Source of the DNA: Mycolicibacterium lutetiense
GTDB taxonomy: Bacteria > Actinomycetota > Actinomycetes > Mycobacteriales > Mycobacteriaceae
Assembly: GCF_017876775.1 (NCBI RefSeq)
Contig: NZ_JAGIOP010000001.1
Coordinates: 1,302,001-1,366,000 of the forward strand
DNA: 64,000 bases
Direction of reading: 5' to 3'
Positions 19,855 through 29,060 of this stretch are shown piece by piece. Made by a program: the position numbers and the translations under genes. The notes beneath the pieces were generated by a model that had not been told where the DNA came from, did not search any database, and worked only from the letters and a program-made list of their open reading frames with translations. The stretch's first letter is position 1. The number at the start of each line of letters is the position of its first letter.

Positions 19855-20790
19855 CTATGCGGCGCGGTCGAGCAGCTCGAACCCGCACGCCGGCCCGCAC
19901 GGTCGGCCGGATACCTCGATCCTGTGCCGCTGCAGCACCGCAGCGATCTTGCCGGCGGTCTGACATGGCCGGTCGAAAACCTGCGCGTAGGACAGCCTGA
20001 CGGTGGACCGGCCGTCGACTGCGGCGTCGAGATCCCGCTCGAAATCCTGGTTCCGCGCGGCCACCGAGTCGTGGAACAGGCGGCCATCGAGTTCGACCAC
20101 CAGCCGTTCGCCGTACTCTGAATCGCGATAGCAGACACCCACCGATGAGGCGGACCGCTTCTGTCGCGTGGCCCGCGGCAAACCATGCGCTCGCTCGACA
20201 CGAACGAGATAGCCGTGCTCAAGCACCGAGCATGTGCCGTCGGCGATATCGAGCAGTACCGCCCGCAGCCATCGGCGACGGCGGAGCCGCCCCCGTGAAT
20301 CGAGGGCTTGCAGCAGCCGCTGTGCGGTCGTTCGACGCGATTGGCAGGCATTGGCCAGGACTGCAATGGCATCGAGTTCTGAGCCGGCCCGGCAGGCGAC
20401 GTCGAGTGCGGCGTCCTCGTAACGCATCCGCGGCGGCCCGACGTTCCACAGCGCACGCTCTTGGAGGTGTGCGACGCGGTGAATGCGGACGCCGGCCGGC
20501 TCAGTCAATGTCGACCGTTGTCGCTCGATGGCGACATGGATGAGGGACGTTTCGGCGCCCAAGGCCGATTCGAGGCACAGTGCCGCCGGTGCCGCGTAAA
20601 GCACTGCAGCCCAGGTGCGTTGCGACCAGGTCGGCGGGCCGGTGTGATCGACGTAGACGCCCGCAGACACCCGCGCCCACTCGTTGCGCCGGAGCAACCG
20701 CCGGATCTCATGCTCCTGAAAACCCGCAGCCAGCGCCTGTCGACGCGAGATCACCCCGTCCTGTTGGCGGAGCGCATCGTCGATGTCCAC
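19855..20790 (-). CDS. AbiEi-type winged-helix protein fused to a DUF559 nuclease-like domain
   Basis: The 311-residue protein starts at GTG 20790. Residues 1-50 form a small winged-helix module (V-I-S-R-R-Q-A-L, then G-V-Y-V) like the AbiEi antitoxin/DUF4095 group. The C-terminal part (about 185-275) has the DUF559 pattern V-V-E-L-D-G-R-x-F-H, then D-F-E-R-D and a V-R-L-S strand, which is a PD-(D/E)XK/Vsr-like nuclease fold (Glu233, Asp235, Asp249). No AbiEii nucleotidyltransferase toxin is adjacent, so it is not a standard AbiE pair. It is bracketed by two copies of a 39-bp palindrome. The function is unproven; DNA binding at those palindromes is an inference. Confidence 0.78.
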   Translation of the reverse strand: MDIDDALRQQDGVISRRQALAAGFQEHEIRRLLRRNEWARVSAGVYVDHTGPPTWSQRTWAAVLYAAPAALCLESALGAETSLIHVAIERQRSTLTEPAGVRIHRVAHLQERALWNVGPPRMRYEDAALDVACRAGSELDAIAVLANACQSRRTTAQRLLQALDSRGRLRRRRWLRAVLLDIADGTCSVLEHGYLVRVERAHGLPRATRQKRSASSVGVCYRDSEYGERLVVELDGRLFHDSVAARNQDFERDLDAAVDGRSTVRLSYAQVFDRPCQTAGKIAAVLQRHRIEVSGRPCGPACGFELLDRAA

Positions 20791-20841
20791 GCTTCGATAC
20801 TTGTCGAGCGGCGCGACCGCCACCAGAGCACTACGGTGATC

Positions 20842-20850
20842 TGTGGATAA
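20842..20850 (-). promoter_or_regulatory. DnaA-box-like 9-mer
   Basis: TTATCCACA on the minus strand is identical to the E. coli DnaA box and one base from the mycobacterial preference TTGTCCACA. It lies 8 bases from palindrome copy B and 52 bases upstream of the DUF559 gene start. A single box is not an origin; it may be part of the promoter or of the element. Confidence 0.4.
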
Positions 20851-20858
20851 CCCTTTAC

Positions 20859-20897
20859 GCGGCGGATCGCTGCCACATAGTGACTGCAAACCGCCGC
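20859..20897. repeat. 39-bp palindromic repeat, copy B (upstream of the DUF559 gene)
   Basis: GCGGCGGATCGC (20859-20870) and GCAAACCGCCGC (20886-20897) form an imperfect 12-bp inverted repeat (two mismatches) with a 15-base loop. It is a direct repeat of copy A (33 of 39 identical, including an 18-base stretch with one mismatch). It sits 69 bases upstream of the gene start, where an operator would lie. Confidence 0.9.
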
Positions 20898-20960
20898 GTT
20901 GAGCCGGACTACTCGAGTAACGTCGCAGATGCCTGACCGCTCGGACAGTGAGGAAAACTG

Positions 20961-21245
20961 TTGGTGCTCTACGTGTTTCGTTGTGAGTCTGGCTGCGCTT
21001 CCACGGAGCAGCGGTTTTCGATGAATGCCCGCCCAGACGCCATCGACTGCCCGGACTGCGGGGGGCCTGCCCGCCGCATGATCTCCTCGCCGAACCTGGG
21101 CCGCGGCCCCTCGACCGCCATGGCGCTACAGGACACAACACGAGCGTCGGCCGACCGTCCTGCCGTGGTGGCCGGACTGCCATCCGGCGGCCGGCGGCAG
21201 AAGATCACCACCAACCCGCTCCATCAGAAGTTGCCCCGTCCCTGA
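20961..21245 (+). CDS. fmdB: FmdB-family zinc-ribbon protein
   Basis: This is a 94-residue protein with an N-terminal zinc ribbon of the FmdB family: L-Y-V-F-R-C, then C-x3-C, and C-P-D-C-G about 25 residues later. The disordered tail is rich in Gly, Arg and Pro. FmdB was named as a putative regulator of formamidase. A GAGGA site at 20950-20954 supports TTG 20961 or GTG 20964 as start. It precedes the formamidase gene by 18 bases, so the two form one operon. Confidence 0.82.
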   Translation: MVLYVFRCESGCASTEQRFSMNARPDAIDCPDCGGPARRMISSPNLGRGPSTAMALQDTTRASADRPAVVAGLPSGGRRQKITTNPLHQKLPRP

Positions 21246-21263
21246 AGTCCTGAAGGAGTACCA

Positions 21264-22521
21264 ATGCCTGATGTTGTGTTCCCGCTCGACTCGACCAAGA
21301 AGTTCACCGATCAGGAGAAGCTGGGCCACAACCGCTGGCACCCTGACATCCCGGCGGCGGTGACGGTCAAGAAGGGCGACTCGTTCCGGGTGCACTGCCG
21401 CGAGTGGTTCGACGGTGCCATCGTCAACGACGATTCCGCCGACGACATCCTCAACGCACCGCTGACCACGGTGCACGTCCTCTCCGGCCCGATCGCCGTC
21501 GAGGCGTGCCAAACCGGGTGACCTGCTGATCGTCGACATCCTCGACGTCGGCCCCATCCCGCAGGAGGATTCCGGGCCGCTGGCCGGCCAGGGCTGGGGC
21601 TACACGGGCATCTTTCCCACCCAGAACGGCGGCGGATTCCTCACCGAGCAGTTCCCCGACGCCTACAAGGCGATCTGGGATTTCTCCGGCCAGAAGGCCA
21701 CCTCACGCCACGTCCCGCACGTCGAGTTCACCGGCATCGTGCACCCCGGCCTGATGGGCACCGCGCCCTCGACCGGGCTGCTCGCGAAGTGGAACAGCCG
21801 CGAGGCCGCCCTGATCGCCACCGACCCCGACCGGGTGCCGCCGCTGGCCCTGCCGCCCGAACCGCGTGACGCGATCCTCGGCGGGCTGGCCGGTGATGCC
21901 TTCACCACGGCCGCTGCCGAGGCGGCCCGCACCGCACCGCCGCGGGAGAACGGCGGCAACCAGGACATCAAGAACCTCACCAAGGGCAGCCGGGTGTTCT
22001 ATCCGGTGTTCGTCGACGGGGCGAACCTCTCGGTCGGCGACCTGCACTTCTCGCAGGGCGACGGTGAGATCACCTTCTGCGGTGCCATCGAGATGGGCGG
22101 CTTCATCGACCTGCGCGTCGACGTCATCCCCGGCGGCATGGAGACCTACGGTGTGAGTGAGAACGCAATATTCATGCCCGGCAACACCGACCCGCAGTAC
22201 TCCGAATGGATCGCCTTCTCCGGCACCTCGGTCACCCTCGATGGTGAGCAGCGCTACCTGGACTCGCACCTGTCCTACCAGCGAGCCTGCCTGCACGCGA
22301 TCGAATATCTGACGAAATTCGGCTACAGCCCCGAGCAGGCGTACCTGCTGTTGGGCGCCGCACCCATCGAGGGGCGCCTGTCCGGCGTGGTCGACATCCC
22401 GAATGCCTGTGCGACGGTGTACATCCCGACGGCGATCTTCGATTTCCCGATCGCGCCTTCGGCCTCGGGGCCGACGAAGATCGACCCGGGTATGGGGGCC
22501 CCGCACTCGTCGTTCGGCTGA
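21264..22521 (+). pseudogene. fmdA: Formamidase/acetamidase fmdA with a +1 frameshift
   Basis: The first 85 codons read as the FmdA N-terminus (V-V-F-P-L-D-S-T-K-K) and end at a premature TGA (21519-21521) after I-A-V-E-A-C-Q-T-G. The rest of the enzyme continues in the next frame from about 21511 to the stop at 22521, with no other break. This covers G-D-L-L-I-V-D-I-L-D-V-G, the metal and amide region, and the usual C-terminus. Deleting the C at 21505 restores V-E-G-A-K-P-G-D and one frame of about 418 residues. FmdA hydrolyses formamide or acetamide to ammonia. This is either a recent inactivation or a base-calling error; a programmed frameshift is unlikely because no slippery site is apparent. 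Confidence 0.85.
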
Positions 22522-22650
22522 CGGGTCCCGGACACCGGTCGCGGCGGGCCGGGCCAAAGTCGAACTATCCTCGTCATCGAGATCAGTCCGATAGGTCAGA
22601 TGTGCCCGCCCCCGACCCGGGGGCTTGGCGCAACCGGAAAGGATCGCGCA

Positions 22651-24180
22651 ATGACCCCGCCCCCTGGTGCCTCGCGCCTCGGCACCCGGTTCGGACCCTA
22701 CGAGCTGAAATCGTTGATCGGTGTGGGTGGCATGGGCGAGGTGTACCGCGCCTACGACACGGTCAAGGAACGCATGGTGGCGGTCAAACTGCTGCGCACC
22801 GAGATCGCCGCAGACGCGAACTTTCAGGAGCGGTTCCGGCGTGAATCCCGGGTGGCGGCCCGGCTGCAGGAACCCCACGTCATCCCGGTGCACGATTTCG
22901 GGGAGATCGACGGCGTCCTGTACATCGACATGCGCCTGGTCGAGGGTGCCAGCGTCAAGGAACTGCTGCGGACCAACGGCCCGCTCACCCCGGAAGGCGC
23001 CACCGCGATCGTCACGCAGGTGGCTGCGGCGCTGGACGCTGCGCACGCCGACGGCTTGGTGCACCGCGACATCAAGCCGGAGAACGTGCTGCTCACCCCC
23101 GACGATTTCGCCTACCTGGTGGATTTCGGTATCGCTCACGTCGGGGGTGAGGCGAGCGTCACGATGACGGGCATGCTGATCGGATCGAGCGCCTACATGG
23201 CGCCCGAGCGGTTCTCCGGCGGCCCGGTCGGACCGGCCGCCGACGTCTATGCGCTGACCTGCCTGCTCTACGAGATGCTGATCGGCCGGCCACCTTTCGA
23301 GACCGGTGATCTGCGCCAGCTGATGAGTGCGCACATGTTCGCGCCGGCGCCGCGGCCCAGCATCATGCGACGCGGCATACCGCGCGCATTCGACGAGGTG
23401 GTCGCCAAGGGCATGGCCAAGGACGCCGTGGATCGCTATTCCAGCGCCGGTGAACTGGCCAAAGCTGCCCGCGCGGTGGTCGGCTCTGCCAGTTCGGTTG
23501 CAGCACCGGCACCGGCACCACCGCCGCGACCGGCACCGCCGCCGAGCACACCGGGAACCCGCGAGTTCTCCTCGATCTACCCGAACCCGGATCACACCGG
23601 TTTCACCCCGTATCCGCCGGCGCCGCCCCCACCCCAGGTACCGCCGGCCCCCGTGCGTACAGCGCGGTTCAGCCGGACCCAGGTGATCCTGATCGTGGTG
23701 TCGGTGGGCCTGTTCGGGATTGCCGCCGTGCTGGCCGCGGTTCTGGCCAGTGGCGGCGATGGCGCCTCCACCCGCGAGACGCTGGCCGTACCGTCTTCGC
23801 CGAGCTCGACGTCCGAAGCGCCGACGAGCACCACCAAGGCCGGTTCGGCGACGGCCGACGTGAGCGGCACCGACGAGCAGGGCTTCATCGACCACACCGC
23901 GCGCTGCGTCGAGGGAACCACCCCCGCTGCGGTGATCCGGACCGCGTCCTCGCTGGCGGTGATCTGCCAGAGCGGCAGCGATTCCTTCTCCTACCGCGGT
24001 GAGCGTCTCAGCGACGGTGCCAATCTCCAGATCCCCACGGCCGAGCGTTCCGGCAACGGTTTCGTGGCGACCAATCCCGCCGACGGTGCACGCTATGAGG
24101 TCGGGCCCGACGGACTCACCATCAGCAGTAACGGCCACGTCGATTCGTCTGAACCGCCTCTGGAGTACGGCCGGCGCTGA
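22651..24180 (+). CDS. Membrane Ser/Thr protein kinase (Pkn family)
   Basis: This is a 509-residue Hanks-type kinase. The glycine loop is G-V-G-G-M-G-E-V-Y (24-32), with catalytic Lys46, HRD at 138-140, DFG at 158-160 and an A-P-E motif near 184-186. A proline-rich juxtamembrane stretch (about 284-335) leads to one membrane helix (about 344-367), then a Ser/Thr linker and a small extracellular domain of about 110 residues with two cysteines. It should phosphorylate cytoplasmic targets in response to an envelope signal. The extracellular domain is not PASTA and I do not recognise it. ATG 22651 follows an AAAGGA site. It is convergent with the cyclase gene, 5 bases apart. Confidence 0.9.
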   Translation: MTPPPGASRLGTRFGPYELKSLIGVGGMGEVYRAYDTVKERMVAVKLLRTEIAADANFQERFRRESRVAARLQEPHVIPVHDFGEIDGVLYIDMRLVEGASVKELLRTNGPLTPEGATAIVTQVAAALDAAHADGLVHRDIKPENVLLTPDDFAYLVDFGIAHVGGEASVTMTGMLIGSSAYMAPERFSGGPVGPAADVYALTCLLYEMLIGRPPFETGDLRQLMSAHMFAPAPRPSIMRRGIPRAFDEVVAKGMAKDAVDRYSSAGELAKAARAVVGSASSVAAPAPAPPPRPAPPPSTPGTREFSSIYPNPDHTGFTPYPPAPPPPQVPPAPVRTARFSRTQVILIVVSVGLFGIAAVLAAVLASGGDGASTRETLAVPSSPSSTSEAPTSTTKAGSATADVSGTDEQGFIDHTARCVEGTTPAAVIRTASSLAVICQSGSDSFSYRGERLSDGANLQIPTAERSGNGFVATNPADGARYEVGPDGLTISSNGHVDSSEPPLEYGRR

Positions 24181-24185
24181 CGCGC

Positions 24186-25781
24186 TCAGGAGGCGGTTTT
24201 CACCGCGGTGGTGCTTGCGGCAACCGGGGCGTAGACGTCCACCGGATTGGCTTTGCCCTTGAGGGACAGCCCCGGGCGGGCCTCGAAACCGCCTCGGTCA
24301 CCGGTGAGTTGACTCAGCGTGGCCGCCGTGAGCAGCACGGTGTCGCCAGTCTGACGGGTGGCGGATTCCACCCGGGAGGCGATGTTCACCGCGTCACCGA
24401 TCACCGAGAACTCCAAACGGCCTGCGCCGCCGACATTTCCGGCGACCACCGGCCCTGAGTTCAGCCCGACGCCCACCGACAGCGTGCCGCTGAACTCGTC
24501 GTGAACGGCGTCGGCGATCTGTAACGCTGCGCCAAGGGCGTCGTCGGCGTGCCGGTCCTGGTGCCGGGGCGCGCCGAAGACGGCCATGAGGCCGTCGCCC
24601 GCGTACTTGTCGACGTGGCCGCCGTGGTCGTGCACGATCGGGACGATCCGCTCGAACAGCCGGTTGAGCGTGGTGACGACCTCGGTGGGCTGCAACTGCT
24701 CGGCGAGCGTGGTGAATCCGCGGACGTCGACGAACATGAGCGTGACGTCCACCTCCTGGGCTTGCACCGACCCGGAGGCGCGCAGAATGTGTTCGGCCAC
24801 ATCGCGATCCACGTAGGTGCCGAAGGCGTCGCGGATGCGTTCCCGTTCGGCCAGGCCCGCCGTCATGGTGTTGAAACCGGCTTGCAGTCGCCCGATCTCG
24901 CTGGCGTCGTCGACCTCGACCCGCGCAGTGAAGTCGCCTGCCTGAACCTGGGCCAGGGCCCGGCGCAACGCGGTGACACGCTCGGTGACCGACCGGATGG
25001 CGATCAGGATCGCGAACAGTCCGACCACGATCGCCACCGCCACCAGGATCAGGATGGCCGCGAAGCTGCGTTGGGCCCGGAAGCCGACGTTTGCGAGGTA
25101 GCCGACCGCTAGTACGGCGACGCCGATCAGCGGCACCCCGGTGGCCAACAGCCAGGCCATCACCAGCCTGCGCCCGATCGTCGGCCCGAATCGCCGGTCC
25201 GGCGTGGTGCCGTCGAGGGCACGAGCCGACACCGGCCGCATGACCCGCTCGACGATCAGGTACCAGACCGCGCTCGTCGAGATACCGCCCAATGCCACGA
25301 CGCTGAAGATGTACACCGCGGTAGTCACCTGCTGACTGAGCGCCAGCGAGCCGAAGATCACCGCGCCGACACCCCACACCGCGGCCGACAACCGCACCGC
25401 CTCCCCGGAGGCGCCCAGCGTCATTCGCTGTTCCCGTGGGGTGGGCCGGCGGCCCTCGCTGAGCCAGGCGGTGCCGGCGGCGAACCGGTGGCGCCGCACC
25501 CGCATCATCACCGGGACCGCGACTGCGAGGAACACGATGAGTACCGCGCCGCCGCGCGTCAGCAAACGGTGGGTGTCCGCCGGGCTCAGCACGATGGGGG
25601 CCGCGAAGGCCAGGAAGGCGCCGACTACCCCGACGCCACCGGCGCTGACCACGGCCGCGCTGAGTACCCAGCGCCTGAAGGTCTGATGACGAAGTTCAGC
25701 CCCGGCGTCGCGGGCGATGACGTCGGGGGCGACAGCGACGGGCTTCCTGCGCTGGGACAACCCGTGAACAGTGGCGTCCAT
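24186..25781 (-). CDS. Class III adenylate cyclase, six-helix membrane anchor with HAMP
   Basis: The 531-residue protein has six hydrophobic helices in residues 35-275, a HAMP linker (about 260-315) and a C-terminal class III cyclase domain (about 345-515). Metal-binding Asp residues are in M-F-V-D-V-R-G-F and Y-A-G-D-G-L-M-A. The Lys in V-D-K-Y and the Asp in V-I-G-D-A-V-N specify adenine, and N and R of N-I-A-S-R stabilise the transition state. All catalytic residues are present, so cAMP synthesis from ATP at the inner membrane face is expected. It resembles the M. tuberculosis Rv1318c-Rv1320c/Rv3645 group. The start at ATG 25781 lacks a strong ribosome site. Confidence 0.9.
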   Translation of the reverse strand: MDATVHGLSQRRKPVAVAPDVIARDAGAELRHQTFRRWVLSAAVVSAGGVGVVGAFLAFAAPIVLSPADTHRLLTRGGAVLIVFLAVAVPVMMRVRRHRFAAGTAWLSEGRRPTPREQRMTLGASGEAVRLSAAVWGVGAVIFGSLALSQQVTTAVYIFSVVALGGISTSAVWYLIVERVMRPVSARALDGTTPDRRFGPTIGRRLVMAWLLATGVPLIGVAVLAVGYLANVGFRAQRSFAAILILVAVAIVVGLFAILIAIRSVTERVTALRRALAQVQAGDFTARVEVDDASEIGRLQAGFNTMTAGLAERERIRDAFGTYVDRDVAEHILRASGSVQAQEVDVTLMFVDVRGFTTLAEQLQPTEVVTTLNRLFERIVPIVHDHGGHVDKYAGDGLMAVFGAPRHQDRHADDALGAALQIADAVHDEFSGTLSVGVGLNSGPVVAGNVGGAGRLEFSVIGDAVNIASRVESATRQTGDTVLLTAATLSQLTGDRGGFEARPGLSLKGKANPVDVYAPVAASTTAVKTAS

Positions 25782-25841
25782 GCGCTCAGCTTGCGCGCAT
25801 AACCACAACGGTAACTAGCGTAGTCGGCTACCTGTCTGCGG

Positions 25842-25860
25842 CCGATTAGTCTGGAATCGG
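25842..25860. promoter_or_regulatory. Inverted repeat upstream of the universal stress protein gene
   Basis: CCGATT (25842-25847) and AATCGG (25855-25860) are perfect 6-bp arms around 7 bases, in the gap between the divergent cyclase and stress-protein genes. It could be an operator. It does not resemble a DosR box. Confidence 0.3.
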
Positions 25861-25903
25861 ACGCACGAATACCGGACCGCACGTACGGAACAAAGGGACG
25901 CAA

Positions 25904-26731
25904 ATGAAGGTAGTGCTCGGGTATGACGGGTCGCTGGCGGCTACCGCGGCGATCAACAACGGTGCTGCGCTGTTCCCGGCCGCCGATGCGGTCGTCGTCT
26001 ATCTGTGCACGCCACCGTTCGGCAGCAAGGGGCTGAGGGCCCGGTTGCGGCACTCCGCGCGCAACGTCGACGAGTTGATCGATCTCGTCGACAGCGAAAG
26101 CGAGCATGAGGCCGCGCGCCTGGTCGACACCGGCGTGATCCTGGCCCGGGCCGCCGGCTGGAATCCCGAAGCGCTGGTCAAGCGCACCTGGGCGGGAGAA
26201 GGCCTGGGGCTGGCACAGGTGGCCGAGCAACTTGAACCCGATGTTCTGATCGTCGGAGCCCGCGGCGCAGGCGCCAGCGACTCGAAGATGGGCAGCGTGT
26301 CGGACCTGGTGGTGCACCACTCACCCCGCGCGGTGCTCGTGGTGTCCCAGAACATGATCTCCGCTGAATACGACGCGGTCGCCGACGGGCCGGTCGTGGT
26401 CGGCATCGACGGCTCGGCCGGTTCCGATCGGGCGCTGGCCGCGGCCGGCGCGTTGTTCCCCGACCGTGAAGTGATCTCGGTCGGGGTGGACGACGGCAGT
26501 GCGGTCGACGTCGCCGCTGCCCAGCCCGGGCATCGCGTGCCCAGGTTCCGTGGATCCGGCGCCGGCGCCACCGCCGATGCACTGGTGGCTTTTGCCGACG
26601 ATCAACGGGCCGGTGTCGTGGTGGTGGGTTCACGCGGCCGGTCGGCGTTGAAGAAGGTGGTGCTGGGCAGCGTGGCAGCAGCGACGTTGCAGCGCACATA
26701 CCGGCCGGTCCTGGTGGTGCCCGGCGGCTAG
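25904..26731 (+). CDS. Tandem-domain universal stress protein
   Basis: The 275-residue protein is made of two UspA domains. Domain 1 starts V-V-L-G-Y-D-G-S and ends with G-A-R-G-A-G followed by G-S-V-S. Domain 2 starts V-V-V-G-I-D-G-S and ends with G-S-R-G-R-S and G-S-V-A. These are the G-2x-G-9x-G-S/T nucleotide-binding patterns, so ATP binding is likely. Mycobacterial tandem Usp proteins are often induced by hypoxia, nitric oxide or stationary phase, but no DosR motif was seen upstream. The start follows an AAAGGGA site. Confidence 0.88.
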   Translation: MKVVLGYDGSLAATAAINNGAALFPAADAVVVYLCTPPFGSKGLRARLRHSARNVDELIDLVDSESEHEAARLVDTGVILARAAGWNPEALVKRTWAGEGLGLAQVAEQLEPDVLIVGARGAGASDSKMGSVSDLVVHHSPRAVLVVSQNMISAEYDAVADGPVVVGIDGSAGSDRALAAAGALFPDREVISVGVDDGSAVDVAAAQPGHRVPRFRGSGAGATADALVAFADDQRAGVVVVGSRGRSALKKVVLGSVAAATLQRTYRPVLVVPGG

Positions 26732-26741
26732 CGGGAGGTGC

Positions 26742-27482
26742 TCATCCCGCGGTCTTACCGGCATCGACGATGTAGACCGCACCGTGTACGGCGGACGCGT
26801 CGTCACTGGCCAGGAACGCGATGGTCTTGGCGACATCAGCCACGTCCATCATTCCGCGGGGTGCGGCGATCCTCATGATCAGATTCCAGTCGGCGTCCTC
26901 CGGTGCGGCGAACTCGGTGGTCTGCGGGGTCAGCATGCCGCCCGGGCACACCGCGTTGACGCGGAGACGCTCCGAGGTGAACTCGATGGCCAGGGCACGG
27001 GTCAGCCCGACGAGTCCGTGCTTGGCCGCGCAATACCCCGCGGAGTAAACCTCGCCCTCGATGCCCGCGATGGACGCGACGTTGACGATGTTGCCGCCGG
27101 CCTCCAACAGCTGCGGCAGCGCCGCCCGGCACAGGAAGAACGGCCCGTTGAGGTTGACCGCGAGATCCTTGTCCCAGTCCTCGTCGGTCACCGATACGGT
27201 GTGCCGCATCTGGTGAAATCCCGCGACGTTGATCAGTGCGTCGAGTCGGCCGAACTTCTCTACGCACTGCGCCACCGCGTCCCGGCAGGCCTCCGAGGAG
27301 GAGATGTCCACCGACGCGTAGGCCCCGCCGGGCACATCCTCGAACACCGTGGCCATCCGTTCGGCGTCCCGGGCCACCCCGAACACCTTCGCCCCACGTG
27401 CAGCGAACAATTGGGCCACCGCCGCGCCGAGTCCCGATGAGGCACCGGTGACCAATGCGACCTTTCCATCCAGAGCAGTCAT
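26742..27482 (-). CDS. SDR-family oxidoreductase
   Basis: This is a 246-residue classical short-chain dehydrogenase. The cofactor motif is T-G-A-S-S-G-L-G (12-19), followed by N-V-A-G, the catalytic Ser in V-A-S-I-A-G and Y-C-A-A-K. Arg rather than Asp follows beta-2 (V-A-R-D), which suggests NADP(H). Substrate unknown. It lies 3 bases downstream of the ABC ATPase gene on the same strand and may be cotranscribed with the importer. Confidence 0.85.
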   Translation of the reverse strand: MTALDGKVALVTGASSGLGAAVAQLFAARGAKVFGVARDAERMATVFEDVPGGAYASVDISSSEACRDAVAQCVEKFGRLDALINVAGFHQMRHTVSVTDEDWDKDLAVNLNGPFFLCRAALPQLLEAGGNIVNVASIAGIEGEVYSAGYCAAKHGLVGLTRALAIEFTSERLRVNAVCPGGMLTPQTTEFAAPEDADWNLIMRIAAPRGMMDVADVAKTIAFLASDDASAVHGAVYIVDAGKTAG

Positions 27483-27485
27483 GGT

Positions 27486-29060
27486 TCACACCTTCTCACG
27501 CGGCCCGGCCGGCGGAACCGCGGCCAGCAGGGTGCGCGTGTAGGCGTGCTGTGGTGCGCTGAACAACTCGGCGGCGGGGCCGTATTCGACCACCTCGCCG
27601 GCCCGCATCACCAGCACCTCATGGCACATCCGGTGCACCACCGCCAGATCGTGTGCGATGAACAGATAGGTCAGGCCCAGCTCGCGCTGCAGATCCGACA
27701 ACAGGTCGAGCACCCGTGACTGCACCGACACGTCCAACGATGCGGTGGACTCGTCGAGGATCAACACGTCGGGTTCGGTGGCCAGCGCCCGGGCGATGCT
27801 GACGCGTTGGCGTTGCCCTCCGGACAGTTCGTGCGGATAGCGGGACGCGAAATCGGTTGGCAGGCCCACAAGTTCGAGCAGTTCGACGACCCGCCCGGCG
27901 CGAGCCTGCCGTCCCGAGGTCAACCGGTGCACGCGCAGCGGCTCGCCGATCGCCGAGCTGACCCGGGCCCGCGGATCGAGTGAGGCGAACGGGTCCTGGA
28001 ACACCAGGCTGATCCGACGGCGCAGTTCCCGCCCGCCTGCCAGTACGTCATCCCCGGCCAGCGTTGCCGTACCTACCGACGGTGTGGCCAGCCCGGTCAG
28101 GACGGCAGCCACCGTCGACTTGCCCGACCCCGATTCGCCGACGATCCCCAGCGTCGTCGCCCGTCGGAGCTGAAACGAGACGTCCTTGACGGCCCGGACT
28201 GAGCCGTAGCGCACCTCAAGCTCGTTGGCCTGCAACAGAACCGGGGTGTCGGCCGGGGCGGGGTCAGGTCTGGGGCCGTCGAGCAAAGGGCGGGCGGCCA
28301 GCAGTTCGCGGGTATACGGGTGCTGCGGGTGATCGAACACCTGCAGGATCGGTGCCTGCTCGATGACCGCACCGTCGCGGAGCACGGTGACCTCGTCGGC
28401 GACCTGGCCGATGACCCCGAGGTCGTGGCTGATCCACACCACCGCGGTGCCGAACTGGCGCTGCAGATCGCCGACGAGATCGATGATCTGGGCCTGGGTG
28501 GTGACATCGAGCGCGGTGGTCGGTTCGTCGGCGATGAGCAGTTCCGGATCGCAGGCCAGGGCGATCGCGATCATCACCCGCTGGCGTTGCCCGCCGGACA
28601 GTTGATGCGGGTAGGCATCGAGGCGCTCCTGGGGCAGCCCGACCGCCTCGAGCAGCTCACCCGCGCGGGCGTGGGCCCGACGACGGGTCATCTTGCGATG
28701 TGTCTCAAGGGTTTCGGTGATCTGACGTTCCACGGTCAGCAGTGGGTTCAGCGACGTCCCCGGATCTTGGAAGACGAACCCGATCCGGCTGCCGTGCACC
28801 GCGCGCAGTGCGCGGGCCGAGGCGCCGATCAGTTGGGCGCCACCGGCCAGCGTGCTGGCACCGGAGACCACCGCACCCGGTGCGTCCAACAGGCCGGTGG
28901 CGGCCAGCACCGTCATCGACTTGCCCGACCCGGACTCGCCGACGATGCCCATCGTCTGCTCACGATGGACCTCGAACGACACGCCCGCCACGATCTCGCG
29001 GCGGCCGATCGCCACCCGCAGGTCGTGCGCATGGAGGACAGGGCCCATTGCCGATTTCAC
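27486..29060 (-). CDS. Peptide/nickel-type ABC importer ATPase, two fused nucleotide-binding domains
   Basis: The 524-residue protein fuses two ATPase domains (the DppD and DppF equivalents). Each has Walker A G-E-S-G-S-G-K-S, a signature L-S-G-G-Q-R-Q-R and a Walker B ending D-E-P or D-E-S. Fused ATPases are usual for mycobacterial Dpp/Opp systems. GTG 29060 is chosen as start because it overlaps the upstream permease stop as GTGA. The open frame extends further but there it covers the permease. It energises uptake of the solute delivered by the binding protein at 30903-32444. Confidence 0.9.
   Translation of the reverse strand: MKSAMGPVLHAHDLRVAIGRREIVAGVSFEVHREQTMGIVGESGSGKSMTVLAATGLLDAPGAVVSGASTLAGGAQLIGASARALRAVHGSRIGFVFQDPGTSLNPLLTVERQITETLETHRKMTRRRAHARAGELLEAVGLPQERLDAYPHQLSGGQRQRVMIAIALACDPELLIADEPTTALDVTTQAQIIDLVGDLQRQFGTAVVWISHDLGVIGQVADEVTVLRDGAVIEQAPILQVFDHPQHPYTRELLAARPLLDGPRPDPAPADTPVLLQANELEVRYGSVRAVKDVSFQLRRATTLGIVGESGSGKSTVAAVLTGLATPSVGTATLAGDDVLAGGRELRRRISLVFQDPFASLDPRARVSSAIGEPLRVHRLTSGRQARAGRVVELLELVGLPTDFASRYPHELSGGQRQRVSIARALATEPDVLILDESTASLDVSVQSRVLDLLSDLQRELGLTYLFIAHDLAVVHRMCHEVLVMRAGEVVEYGPAAELFSAPQHAYTRTLLAAVPPAGPREKV

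Noticed and set aside
19855..20790. A type IV AbiE toxin-antitoxin pair
   Set aside because: Only the antitoxin-like winged helix is present. No AbiEii nucleotidyltransferase gene lies beside it and the C-terminal domain is DUF559-like.
21500..21525. Programmed +1 frameshift in fmdA
   Set aside because: No slippery codon with a rare or stop codon in the usual arrangement was seen, and the family does not use frameshifting; an inserted base is simpler.
25782..25903. DosR box in front of the universal stress protein gene
   Set aside because: No sequence resembling the GGGACT/AGTCCC palindrome was found; only an unrelated CCGATT/AATCGG repeat.
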